From positions 112,719,916 through 112,783,915 of the forward strand of contig OW804098.1 of NCBI GenBank assembly GCA_942159475.1: a stretch of 64,000 bases of DNA. The letters run 5' to 3'. A program made the translations under genes and the position numbers. Numbering within the stretch: position 1 is the first letter of the stretch; every line of letters begins with the position of its first letter. Below, piece after piece: positions 1-12,000 of the stretch. Source of the stretch: Sthenelais limicola (taxonomy: Eukaryota; Annelida; Polychaeta; Phyllodocida; Sigalionidae). The notes below the pieces were generated by a model that made no database searches, was not told where the DNA came from, and saw only the letters and a program-made list of their open reading frames with translations.

Positions 1-1483
1 GTGCTCAGAGCTTAATTGAACAAAAAAAGCCTATTTTATTATTGATAAATGTACCTATGCATTGAACCTAACCTAACAACCAGTCACTCCCTCCAAATTA
101 ATATCATATTAATCCACTTAATCATGAAAAACGGCATTATCAATATTGGTATGATGATTACAGTTAGAGGTAAATTATTATTATTATTATGATACCTACT
201 AGTCTCCCCTAATGCTCAAGGTTGTGAATCAAATTTTCCAATCTGGTCCTACTCCTTCCTACACTGCAGAGTGTTTTAGCACGTAAGCTCCAGCCCATAT
301 AGGTATATCATTATTGTTGGAATGAGAACGTTCATTCAGCCATATCAGAAATTAGTTCTATGAGTCAGGATATTAAAGCTGCGTTTTCAGCTATCATGAC
401 AAACAAAATCTTACCAAATTTACTCACATTATTTTTTTAAAACATGCTTTTTTAAATATTCACACTCACTTCTCACTTGAAATGTGTCCTTCCCGTGTCC
501 TTGTTTCAAGCTGAATAGAAATAAACATGTATATACATATGTAGTGGGTCTGCCGTATTTTACCATCTTCACTTCCCATCACGCCAACACCCTGCAACCG
601 CAGGAAAGGACAACTCTATCATTAGTTGGGTCATCTGGAGCACTTCTGTGACCGTTGAGAGTAGAGGTTGGTTTCTCAGTGGATTTGACATCTATGAAGG
701 GTAAATCAAATATTGAGCGGGGCGACCGTCGCGAAAAACCCTTGAGAGCCCCAAATCCAAAATGGCCGCCATCAACCATTATGACAATTAGTATTTCAAT
801 AGTTTGGCCCAGCATGCAGTCCAGCATATGGTTATTGGGGGTTGGGTTTCTTGATTAAAAACTCTGTTTTGGCTGCACCGTCTTTTGAATCACACTTTTA
901 TGAGACATATTTTGTGCAGGCAAATTCTACATGTTCTGACGATCTGGCCCATTGCTGTTTTGTGTATGAAGCATAAAGCATCAATTATCATTATCCATGA
1001 CTCAGACCATTGTCTACTTTAGTGGCTGCCCCCTGCTGACTAGGTTTTTGTTTTGGTTCCATTATTCTATTGACGTCTTCATTGTATTGAATGTAAATTG
1101 ATTGATTAATTGTTTTCGTCATCAAAACATTGCATACCTGTGAGAAAAGCCTCCTACAGCCATATTTTGTTTTGTTTTTGTTTAATAGTCCTGCTTCCTC
1201 TTAATTTATATTTTGTACCTGCATGTTAACTATTTTTATTTTGCATGATTTACTTACAGCGCATGTCAATAACATGAATAATTACAAACCAAAAAATCCA
1301 ATATTTTCAGGTCACTATGACGATATATAGCAAGTCAGCAAACAGTAACCAGGGTTGGGTCAAAAGGCATCAATGTATAGCTTGTGTTTAGTAGCCACCT
1401 AAAGGCCAACATTAGCCACTATGTATAAAACCTCGGCCTATTGCTTTCTTTGCATTTTCCACATTATTAAAACAACTTGTACA
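1..1483. other. Non-coding stretch, no gene seen
   Basis: AT-rich sequence with short ATT runs near 176-190. No open frame here has splice sites or recognisable protein features. The only identifiable structure is the dispersed repeat at about 628-832, listed separately. Confidence 0.6.
628..832 (+). repeat. Dispersed repeat, inverted partner at about 38999-39225
   Basis: The block reading GACCGTTGAGAGTAGAGGTT through CCAAAATGGCCGCCATCAAC to GCATGCAGTCCAGCA reappears in reverse complement near 38999-39225 with small indels. The short open frame on its minus strand (579-827) therefore belongs to a repeat, not a gene. No terminal repeats or target duplication could be defined. Confidence 0.7.
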
Positions 1484-1721
1484 TGGGTCAGATTTTCGGA
1501 AAATGTACAATTGGCAGCTCTACATATTTAGTAGTTTCTGCTAAATTCTGCTAAAAAATGATAAATTGTCGGTATATCTGAGTATATTTAGTATTGCATT
1601 GATTTAAAGTGTCAGTTCTGTAGTTTTATACTTCATTTTGAAGCTCATTTTTGTCCTTTGATGTGGGTTATTTGAGAGGATTGGTGAAGGCGAATTGTAC
1701 ATTTTCTGAAGATCTGACCCA
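1484..1721 (+). mobile_element. MITE family 1, full-length copy
   Basis: A 238-bp element with terminal inverted repeats: it starts TGGGTCAGATTTTCGGAAAA and ends in the complement of the same motif (AATTGTACATTTTCTGAAGA then TCTGACCCA). No coding capacity, so non-autonomous. Other copies are at 4600-4747, 6569-6783, 17190-17411, 52176-52412, 52737-52973 and 53161-53399. Flanks of the 6569 copy suggest a TA-type target. This is the family that forms an intron in the TRIM gene. Confidence 0.85.
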
Positions 1722-2124
1722 CATACATGTGATAAGTATGGATATGCTATTGGTATACTTAAATACTATCCTTATTGTCAGGTACCGTTGTTCGTCCTTA
1801 TGAGTCCTAATGAACGCTAATTGGTCTCCAATTAGCATCTATTCTCTGATTAATGATTTAGCTATTATGATAGGAAATGTCTCTATTGTTTTTTGTTTTT
1901 TTTTGTTTTTAAAACTCTATTGTTTTTTTTTGTTTTTGCAAAGCTTCTTTATTCAGTTTCCTGCCTTCTTGGCTTCATACATTCTAAGACATGTAATGAC
2001 GATTTGGTAACCAAAGTAATTAGCTTAGGTGATCATAATGCAAAGGGCGATTTTTGTAAGACAACTGGCAATGTGATAGGTGGTGTATCATACCTGACAT
2101 TTGTTCAAGATAAAATAAGAAGAC

Positions 2125-4130
2125 CTAGGATTTAAACAGTTCTAATGTCTCATTAATGTCTCCCTTCAACCTTCTCCAAATGGCTTTTTCTTCACTGCTG
2201 ACGTTATTAACTTTTTGTGCGTGTATAACCACTGTTGTTCTCATTCTTAACTCACACATTAGGTATTGGGGGGTGAATGCCCCTTTCTCAAACAATTTGA
2301 CTCTGTGGATAAACGCTTTGATTTGCAGGAATAACCAATTAATTATTTTTGTATTGAGGTTGACATGCTCTATCCCAAACATTATGTGGGTGTTATTCAA
2401 CACAATTTTTCCTCTCTCAGTATTTACCAATATCTTACCATTCCTACCTTCATTCAGGTAGCCAACATCCCTTATCCATTTGAGAATATATTCCCATAAC
2501 CTATAGGTATTCTTACATAGAATAAAGAAATGGACCACATCGTCCTTCTTCTTACACAATGAACACTTATCATTGGTGGCGACGCCAATGTTGGACAAAT
2601 ATTCTCCACATGTGATAGTTCTGTGAATTAGTCTATATTGAAACTGTTGTAATCTTGTCTCTGGGGTTGTTATACATGGTAGTTTAAATGTTTCTTTCCA
2701 ATCAACCTTCTCAAATTGGGCGTCGCTGAGGCATAGATCTGCCTGCCACTGATCCAGCTTCTTTTTTCTTACTTTTCGGTTAAGAATTAGCTCGCTGTAT
2801 ATTTGTTTGGCGTTAGCTTTTAAGATGTTAATTTTTGTACCTCTTATGTTAATGTCGATTGACCCCTGTTCATGGCCAGGATCGCTCTCTTTAATCATTT
2901 TCAGCCATTTATCAGGAATTGCAGTTCTTAGTTGAACTCTTTGTAATGCATTAGGAAGAAAGCTAAAGTACTTTATAATGTCTCTGGTTGGCATAATAAA
3001 TCCATTTTCTTGCACGATGTCTCCCACAGTGGAGATTTTCTCCAATGGAGCATAGAACCTTTGTATTTTACATGTCTGTTATTCCACAGTCTATCGCGCA
3101 AGACCTCGTTTATGTATGTTGTATGTTATGAATGTTTGTAATAGACTTTATCCCATATTCTAAATAACTCCTCATGAAACTTATTGAGTGGTTTTTGAGG
3201 TTTGTATCTAGATAGAAAGACATCTTCAACTTTTCTGCCCGTGTAGGCTTCAAATACATCAAACCAACCGTCATTTCTACCAAGGAGAATTCTTTTGACC
3301 CAAATTATGCGATTAGTCTCATATACTTCTTCTATTAGTCTGAGGTTCAACCCTCCATTCTCTATTTTTTGGGCTAAGAATTCTTTACTAATTTTGGGGC
3401 CCTTTTTTTCCCATATGAATTCGAACATTAGCTTGTTTACTTCTTTGAACAACTCTTTGGTGAATGTTATACATGACAAGGCGTGCTGGAACAATGGTAG
3501 GAGGAAGGTGTTACACACAACTACTCTTCCTTTAATTGTTAGAAATCTATTATTCCATTGATTGATAGTATCTTTTACCTTTCTCAAGATATCTTCGCTG
3601 TTGATTTTACTCATAATTTTTTCATTTCTAGGACACAGTAGAGTAACGCCAAGGATTTTCATTCTTTTTACCCAGTCGATTTGGGCTATTTTTGGGTCAG
3701 CTATCTTAATGGACGGATTTAGTTGGAGACCTGAGGCGGCCGAAAAATCACCTATAACATCTATTGCTCTTGACAGTGAGCTTCCATTTCTTACAGTGAT
3801 AGTTAGATCATCGGCGAATTGTATAATCTTATCTTCTTTCTCGCCCAGTTTAATACCCTCTATGTTTGTGTCATCTCTTATTACATTAGCTAATTTTAGT
3901 GATAATCGATAGCCAATTATCACTACTGTGCTAATTAATAACTGAAATAACACCGAGCTATATGGATCCCGACTTGATCGGATTGTCGACCAAAAGTAAG
4001 TGTTTATTATTCTCTGAAACCTGACGCCCACACTAGGTGTGTACTTCATTAGCATAATCAGTTGTACCCGGATGTTCCGCCCATTGTCCAGTAGGGGAGG
4101 CCAGGCATTACGTAACATTATGTAACACAT
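2125..4130 (-). pseudogene. L1/Tx1-like LINE reverse transcriptase remnant
   Basis: Two open stretches on the minus strand (about 4130-3126 and 3045-2125) belong to one reverse transcriptase but are out of frame with each other, with a frameshift between 3126 and 3045. The first holds the catalytic block IIQFADDLTI and, further on, FEFIWEKKGPKISKE and GGLNLR, which are typical of the L1/Tx1 group downstream of the polymerase core. The second carries a zinc-knuckle, CSLCKKKDDVVHFFILC, of the type found at the C-terminus of such elements. The recognisable polymerase similarity begins only about 25 residues before FADD, so the copy is 5' truncated: endonuclease and fingers are absent. The sequence from about 3960 to 4130 is open but not recognisably part of the element. 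Dead copy. Confidence 0.8.
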
Positions 4131-4166
4131 AGAATAGAATAGAATAGAAAATATTTTATTTGTCCA
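4131..4166 (-). repeat. AGAAT simple repeat, LINE/SINE-tail-like
   Basis: Read on the minus strand this is GGACAAATAAAATATTTTCT followed by repeated ATTCT. A polyadenylation-like AATAAA followed by a short repeat is the usual 3' end of a non-LTR retroelement. A second example with the same architecture is at 15886-15925. The parent element is not recognisable. Confidence 0.45.
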
Positions 4167-4599
4167 AGATAAGCTTACAGTAAAAGAGAGAAAAATGGGC
4201 CGACATGCCTATGCATCGAAAATGTCAATGCATTTCTTGCTGCTGTTACCCCGTGGCATATGACTTACTTTATACATGACATATCTTTGATATAACTATA
4301 CACTTTAGTTTTAGTTTACACACTTTTCATCCGACCATACTTGCTCTGCTCATGGAATACAAGACGTAAGTTAAAAACATATAGTTTTGAAAGTGTTTTA
4401 TTTTCAACTTATTCCTCATATTCTGTAACACATCACCTGTCAGCACTTAGTTACCATTACTATAAAATGGTTCCTGAAACAGAGAGCTCTGCCCGCCTGG
4501 AATAGGGGAGTTGCATGTCTCACTGCGTATGTCTGTCACAGTGCATGCTGGGAAGGATTCTAAAGAAATCTAACATACAAATATTTGGCAACATTTTAT

Positions 4600-4747
4600 C
4601 GAAAAACTGCCAAACAGATTGCTAAAAAAATGCAATGCTGAATATACTCAAATTTACCTAGTATTGACCAAATTGCGGCCTCATTTAGCAGAATTTACTA
4701 AATGTGTACAGCTGCCAATTGTACATTTCCTGAAAATCTGACCCATT
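4600..4747 (-). mobile_element. MITE family 1, partial copy
   Basis: The block GCAATGCTGAATATACTCAA to CAATTGTACATTTCCTGAAA and TCTGACCCA matches one half of the 238-bp family. The other terminus is missing. Immediately before it, from about 4499, is AATAGGGGAGTTGCATGTCT, the end motif of the element at 43769-44752, so this is a junction of two repeat fragments. Confidence 0.65.
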
Positions 4748-4867
4748 AAGGAGATTCCCTGTAAAAGGCGTAGGGGGACTGTCCTGTAATAACCTATTAC
4801 AGCGTCATGAGAGACAGATAAGTTAACTGAATAATAATTTATGTTCATGTTTTATCAATGCTAGAAT

Positions 4868-5219
4868 CTGTGTTTCAAGGAAATGAGTCACAAGTCGCAA
4901 AAATGATCACTTTGTCGGAATATTCTCATTTTTGGGGGACTTCAAGTCATATTAATGATTATTTTTTATAATTATACCAATCCTTGTGTTTTAAATGTCA
5001 CCCTATGGAGTAGATTTTGTTACTTTACTGGTAATTGCCCACCCCAAATTTTTTTTTCAAACATAACATTTATATAAAATATAAAACATAGAATCACGTC
5101 TTAGATATCCTTACTGTCTACTATCATTGGAATCGGCTTGGTCTCATCTTTTCAAATATGATGAAATCTCAAAATCCTTTTTGTTGCCATTTGTGACTCA
5201 TTTTCCTGTAAAACATCAC
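4868..5219 (+). mobile_element. MITE family 2, diverged copy
   Basis: Begins CTGTGTTTCAAGGAAATGAG, continues TCACAAGTCGCAAAAA and ends with the inverted form TGACTCATTTTCCTGTAAAA CATCAC. It matches the family defined at 5260-5666 and is somewhat shorter. No coding capacity. Confidence 0.7.
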
Positions 5220-5259
5220 AGATACACCAAGTAGGTGCCCGCAAACAGCCCTTATATAT

Positions 5260-5666
5260 GTGATGCGTTTCAGGAAAATGAGTTATAAGTCGCAAAAAAT
5301 AGATTTTGAGGTAGCATTATATTTGAAAGGATGAGATCATGCCGATTCCAATGGTACTAAACAGTCTAATAATTTAATAAGTATTTCTAGATTTTACGTT
5401 TGATATTTTCGTTTTTGAAAAAATAGTTTCTATTATTTCTGGGGGTCAATAAACAGTAAAGTACCTAAATGTAGTCCATATGACGACCTTTAAAACGAAA
5501 GGATATATTACATAGATTGTCCTGAAACTAAATACATCGATTGATATAACTATAAGTGATAAACCTCCCAAAAATTAGAACATTCGAATAATGTGATCTT
5601 GTGAAAAAAACACTTTGAAAAATATCAATTTTGCGACTTATGACTCATTTTCCTGAAACACATCAC
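5260..5666 (+). mobile_element. MITE family 2, full-length copy
   Basis: A 407-bp element with terminal inverted repeats of about 38 bp: GTGATGCGTTTCAGGAAAAT at the left, ATTTTCCTGAAACACATCAC at the right, both extended by AAGTCGCAAAA / TTTTGCGACTT. Flanks are TA-rich (ATATAT / ATATAC). Other copies: 4868-5219, 16590-16996, 37582-37999 and a partial one at 60500-60747. Single ends remain at 16259-16292 and 36477-36512. Confidence 0.85.
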
Positions 5667-5879
5667 ATATACCATTCATATTGTCAAGTTTGGTAACATT
5701 CCTGACAAAAGGATGTGTCTTTGGATAAAAAGATTTTCTGTGACCCTAAGGTACACCTAAATGCCAAAGGGAACAATTTGCAGCATGACTTGAAGTATAA
5801 AGTCGCTTAACCCACCCACTGAGATGGTTTCTGGTAACACACTTAGCCTATACCTGTTCTTTGTAACCTATGATAATGT

Positions 5880-5910
5880 ATGCAAATCCCCACCAGTTAC
5901 TACATATATA
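5880..5910 (+). promoter_or_regulatory. Octamer plus TATA-like core promoter of GPCR copy 1
   Basis: A perfect ATGCAAAT octamer (POU-factor type) at 5880-5887 is followed at 5904-5910 by ATATATA. The same pair occurs at the same place before the paralogous gene (34765-34772 and 34784-34790), inside a block conserved from about 5850 to the start codon at 6068. Inferred transcription start about 5930-5945, which gives a 5' UTR of roughly 130 nt. No experimental support. Confidence 0.5.
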
Positions 5911-6067
5911 CAAGGGACTGATGATATCTCCTGCCTTCAGAAAGGACTGTCTGCAACTTAGCTATATTTGCTATTGCCTGACTTAGGTCTACATGTTTTA
6001 GGAAAATATTCAACTCCTGCACCTGTGAGCATTTTGTATAATAGCAGCTAAGGTAGTATCATAAGAC

Positions 6068-6092
6068 ATGGACTTCTTCACAAGAAACATGA
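6068..6092 (+). CDS. GPCR copy 1, first coding exon (25 nt)
   Basis: ATGGACTTCTTCACAAGAAA CATGA followed directly by GTGAGTAT. Eight codons plus one base, so the intron is phase 1, which is exactly what the second exon needs (it opens with CT). The identical exon and donor occur at 34950-34974 in the paralogue, and both lie about 160 nt after the shared octamer/TATA block. Too short for ordinary gene finders. Confidence 0.8.
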
Positions 6093-9000
6093 GTGAGTAT
6101 ATTCCATAATTGCAAACATTGATTGTCTTTAGTTGATTAGAAAATGGTGCCTTTCATTGATTACTCTCATTGAAACATTATATCAAAGTTTGATGGCATT
6201 GACTCAATCACAGGTTCAAGTTAATCCAAGTCCATTATTGGTTGATTAAATAATTGTTAGGAATAAATACAGGTTAACTAACAAGTTGGTTGAAGGAGCT
6301 TGAATATTGCACGTGTTGCGTAGCAACGAATGCAATATTCTAAGTAACTGAAACCAACCAGTTAGTTAACAGGTTCATTATACATACTTTCAGTCAAGAA
6401 AATAGAAAAAAATTGAGTCATGAATTTGAATTTTATCTTTTTTTTTAATCGTTTTTTTTTCATTGCCCACAAGCCCCCCAAAAACATCGAGCGAATTTCA
6501 TCGTTTAATTTGTGATATATGGCTGTAATGTGCTTCTGTCAGAGACATTTCCTACTGCTTGTAATATATGGGTCAGATTTACAGAAAACGTACAATTGGC
6601 AGCTGTACACATTTAGTAAATTCTGCTAAATTAGACTGAAAAATTGCCAATACTAGTTATATTGATTCTACCAATTGGTTTGGCTAGGTTGAACTGTATT
6701 TTGAACTTTATTTTTTTCTTAAATTTGGGTAATTTGAGAGGATTGGTGAAGGCCAATTGTACATTTTCTGAGAATCTGACCCATATAAAAACATAGTGGA
6801 CAGTGCAATAGTGTCCCCTGTACCACGTTCTCATTAGGTTCCATCTATATACCAACTAGTGCTATTTGATAGATAGGTTATTTTGTATAATGTCCCACCA
6901 TACTGTGACTGTAGTTTTATGAAATCTATTTTTAAAAAGTTATGAAAATGCACATTGGTTACTATACAAATTGCTATAATAATGGTACAAATCTGCTAGA
7001 GAAACTACAGTCTAATATATTCAATAAGTAATAAGTAATAAGTATGTCTTTCCACATTCTCTCAAGCTTAATATTGAGATTATAAAAAATTATAACTGTA
7101 TGAGAAATTGAGCAGGGATTGTGATAGAGTCAGGTGAGACAAGAGTTTTCTTGAGCCTGACTTCATGCTGACTCCTATCACATTCCATAGCTCTAGACTC
7201 AAAACATAAAAAAAAATCATTAATATCATCTCAATTCGTAATAACACTGGGCTGACTTTTAAAGGTGAACTCATATTGTATTCGAAAGGTGAACTCATAT
7301 GTATTTTAGAGGTAAACTCATATGTAATGGGTACATTTTCAGCTTATGCTGAAAACCCTATGATCTATTCTTCTTATGTATTCAATAGTTTTTAATCAGT
7401 CCTAGAATTTTAATGTAAAGCCCTTATAAGGGCTAGGCGATTAGGTATGAACCGCATAGAAATAACTTTGAGGCGCCTTTTCGTATATTTGAATTCATGG
7501 AATGATGTATGGAATTTGAGACAATAATTGCTTGATTTTGTGATTAGTAATGATGCCAAACAGTATGATAGTTTGAATGTTAATGTGTAGAAGAGTATGT
7601 ATAGGATAAAATAATAATGATATGGTAAGATCTAATCATAAAAGAATTGAGGCAACGCAGGAAAATATCCACCGAGTGGACACGCGTATTTTGTATTGAA
7701 TTTAATGTATCTGTTTGGCCAAATTTGTAATAAAAAAAAAAAATAGCAAAGGTTGTTTAAAATACTTTTTGAAACGATGTGTATGATTATATGGTACGAC
7801 CGAAAACTAAAGGGTGAATACATCTTTTCAGATTGTGCTGAAAATCCACTATATTTCATTGTATTGAATTGAAAATGTTCTCAAAACTTCGAAACAATGT
7901 ATTTGATTATCTGGTGCCTGAAAAATCACTCAAAACAAAGGTTTAAGGTTTTATGATATGACACTTCGGTGCCACAGTGGTTTCTGACTAAATATGTTAG
8001 CTAAAGTACTAATGCTACACTATGTCAGCAGCATTCTTCATAGATCGTAATGTTGAAATTATGGAATTGATGAAAAAGTAAAATAATGTTGATATTTTTC
8101 ATGCTTAATATCTTTCATTGTCCGATGCTCGATCTAATCTTTCTCTTTATGGATTAACCGTTTATCAGAAGTGATCCTGGTATGTTAAACCATGAGGGAA
8201 CTAAAAGTTGTTATCAAGGGCGCATATGTTCAGTTTTGCTGCCTGAAATCATAACAATTGATACTAGTCTGATGATTAATAATAATAATAATAATAATCG
8301 ATTTTATTTCCATCACACAGTTATACATGAATTAAGTCAAAATAATAATGGAATTGGAATACTGTCTGTGCTATTCACAGCTCTTCCGAGTACCCCGTTG
8401 TTTGGAACATATAATGAGTTCTAACATATAAGTTATAACAGTTGACTAGTTGACTATGCGTAATATAAATGAATAAGGCGTACAAAAGTGCATGTATATA
8501 TACATGGGCGGGTGTGCAAGCACCCTGTCTGATTCTATTTTGTATTGTTGTTATTTTGTTGAGTGTCTGTTTTGGTGCGACGTTGTATAGTGTGTCTCCG
8601 TATTCTAATATTGGTCTGATCGTCATTTTATATAGCATTATAATTGTATCTTTTGTGAGTGCCCTTGATATTTTGGTGAGGGCTTTGACTCGTGACTGAG
8701 CTTGTGAGATCCGTCTTTCTACATATTTTTTGAATGAGATTGTGTTGTCTATGTCTACACCGAGGTATGTGTATGATGTTGTGTTTTCTAGTTTGTCTTT
8801 GTTTATGTGTATGTTGGGTGTGTTAGTTTCTGTAGTGGTTCTTGGTTTGTTATGTATTGTCATGACTTAACTTTTTTTGATGTTCAGGGATATTTTGTTC
8901 ATCTTGCACCAGACCTCCACCCTGCGGAGGTCGTTTTCCAGCATCATATTGTTATCAGCGGCATCCATTCCCGACGCATACAGTACTGTGTCATCCGCAA

Positions 9001-12000
9001 AATATTGGACTCCACAGTGTTTTATACATTTATACAGATCGTTTATATATACTAAGAACATAAGAGGGCCTTCATCAGAGGTAAAACCATTTGCTGTTAC
9101 TCTTTGCTCTCTGTCTGTCAGGTAATTCTTGAACCATTCAAGGGTGGAATCGTTGACGCCCACCCCTTGTAGCTTTTGTAACAATATTTTGTGGTTAACC
9201 GTGTCGAAGGCTTTCTTGAAATCCAGGAAGGCAAGCGTTGTTGCCTTCCCGGAATTCAAGTTGCCGTACACCGTTTCCAAGATTCTATGATGGGCCATTT
9301 CAGTAGATTTATTTGCTCTAAATCCGTATTGGTGTTCGTATAGTAGATTATTTTCTTCTAGATGGTTATATAGTTGCTCGTGGATTAATTTTTCTAGTAT
9401 TTTGGCCGGGTATTTTACCACTGTAATGGGTCTATAGTTGGTGCACTCATCCTTTTTCCCCCCTTTGAACAGTGGGGTGATGGTGGCTATCTTAAATGAT
9501 CGTGGTACTATTCCCTTTTGTATTGACAGATTGAAAATATGGGTTAGTTGATGTGATAAAGTAAGCATTATTGGTTTTAATACTTTTGTTGGGATGTGTG
9601 GGATCCCAGAGGCTTTCCTGGAACTTGATCGGATTATTTGCTTGATCACCTGGGCTTGGCTGACCGGGGAGAAAGAGAACTTTGGTGGGTCGCCCCTATC
9701 TGGTAGCTTTTCTATCAATTTGGATTCTTTGTTTGTGATTTTTGGTATGGATTCTGCTAACTGTGGGGCTATTTCAGAGAAGAATTTGTTCATGATATAT
9801 GGTGTTTCCTCTGGTGTTGAGGATGTCCCATCGTCTTTTCTGATTTTGATGTTTTGTTTTGTTTTTAATTTGTCTGGGTTTAGTTATGGCGTGATTATAT
9901 CCCAGAAGTTAGCCCTGTCTTTCCCGCATTCTTCTATTTCATTTTTAAGGTATGTGTTTTTTGATTGTAGCATTTTCGAGTTGAATTTGTTGCGTGTTTG
10001 TTTAGCTTTGTCCCAGTCTGTATTTACCCCTGATTTTCTTGCTTTCAAGAAAGCTTTGTCCCTTTGCCTAGCATTGCTCCTTAGTTCATCGGTGTACCAT
10101 GCTGGCTTTATTTTGGTGTTTTTGAATGTTTTTTTGGGGCACATCCTGTCTAGGTAAGTATTGATTTTGCTTTCTACAATGCTCCAGCATTTGTCTACGT
10201 CACTGGATTGGTATTGGTATTGGTATTTGTTTCAGTGTGTTCATGTCAAGGTTTTTCCAGGATCGTGAGGATATGTCTTTGTTGATGTATGTGTTCCTCT
10301 GCTTCTTTTTCGAGATAAATATGGGGAAGTGGTCACTGGTGAAGTCAATAATTGTTCCTTTATTTGTTATGTTGTTCATGTTGGTGTATATTTGGTCTAT
10401 GAGTCTTTCTGATCTTGTGTCGACTAGTGTTGGTGTTAGTATTTGTGGGTGCAGTCCAAATGGAAACATAAAACAGATGTTTGAACAATAAGGTTAATAG
10501 TGTTTTGTTGAACGAATTATATGTGGTTTATGAGGGGTATCATTGGGGGGAAGGGTCGATGGTGAATGACAAAGGGAATCTTAATGGAGTACGAAGTAGC
10601 TGAATACGAAAACCTTAATGGACTTAGGATTATCTCATGGAATATCAGGAGCATTATAGCAAAAATGGATCAGATACGTCGGTTTCTAAAAAACACAAAC
10701 ACACAAGTCTTATTGATACAAGAAACATGGTTAAGTAATAGAATTAGGGATACTGAGATAGAAATTCCTGATTATAAGCTTATAAGACTTGATAGACAGC
10801 AAAAAAGAAGAGGGGGAGGCCTGATTACCTATGTCCACAAGTCCATTAAGGTTGAAGATGGGGATAATATGGGAATTTCGATGTCTAATAAGGATATAGA
10901 AATACAAGCGTTAAAATTGACAAAAAAATTTATGAAAAATAAGGTCCTTTTCAACATTTACAAACCGCCTTAGGGTTGCATAAGTGAGGCACTCTCGCAC
11001 CTTGACAACGTGTTAAATACTATTGATTCTACAATGGATATAGTTGTCTTAGGTGATTTAAATTACGATTCCGAGATTATTGAGTTAGGAAAGACCAAAC
11101 ACGCTGAAAGATTTAATAATCTTCTTAATAAGTATAACCTACATCAAAGTATAAAAGTCCCATCAAGGATTAGTAAAAAATCTAAGTCAAGTATTGACCA
11201 TATTTATACCAATCTTAAAGACATTAGAAACAGTGGGTCGATAAATATCAACTTGAGCGACCACTTACCTAGCTGTATTTATTCAAGTAAAGAAGGAGCG
11301 TAATAAACACACACAAGTAACTTTCCAAGCCAGGAACACAAAAGACCTGGACATCAAAATTTTAAAGGATATATTAAAGGACATAAATTGGACTAACTAT
11401 TATTCTTGTAGGGACGTTGATGAAGCATGGTCTATACTTTACAGCACTATTGAACACTTCTTAGACAGGATGTGTCCCGTCAAAGTGTTCAAGAAAGTAA
11501 ATAAAAGCCCTGAATGGTATAATAATGATATAGTCGTTATGTCTAAAAACAGAGATAAAGCCTACAGAAAGGCTATGGCGTCTGGTAAGGATGAAGATTG
11601 GGTATTGGCGAGAAATTTGAAGTGCAATGTTAACAAGGAAATAATGAAAGCCAAAAATAAGTTCTTAATGAACCAGATTGAGTTGAATAAATCTGACTCT
11701 CATAAATTCTGGGAAACCATAAAACCCATTATTTCGAGTGAAAAATGTAAAAACTGAAATAGTGAACTTTCCATTATGTGTGAAACGGTTACCGGCCAAA
11801 GAGCGGCTGAAGAGTTTAATGACTTCTTTGTTCAGATTGGCCCTCGTTTAGCTGACAAAATTGTTGTAGATACTTCTCAAAAAATGGAGGTTGATAAGAC
11901 TGACTTTTCCGACAAAAAATTTAAATTCATTGAAATTACAGATATCTCTGTTGAATATGCTTTGGCTCGTATAGGAAATCATAAGGCCTCTGGGTTAAAA

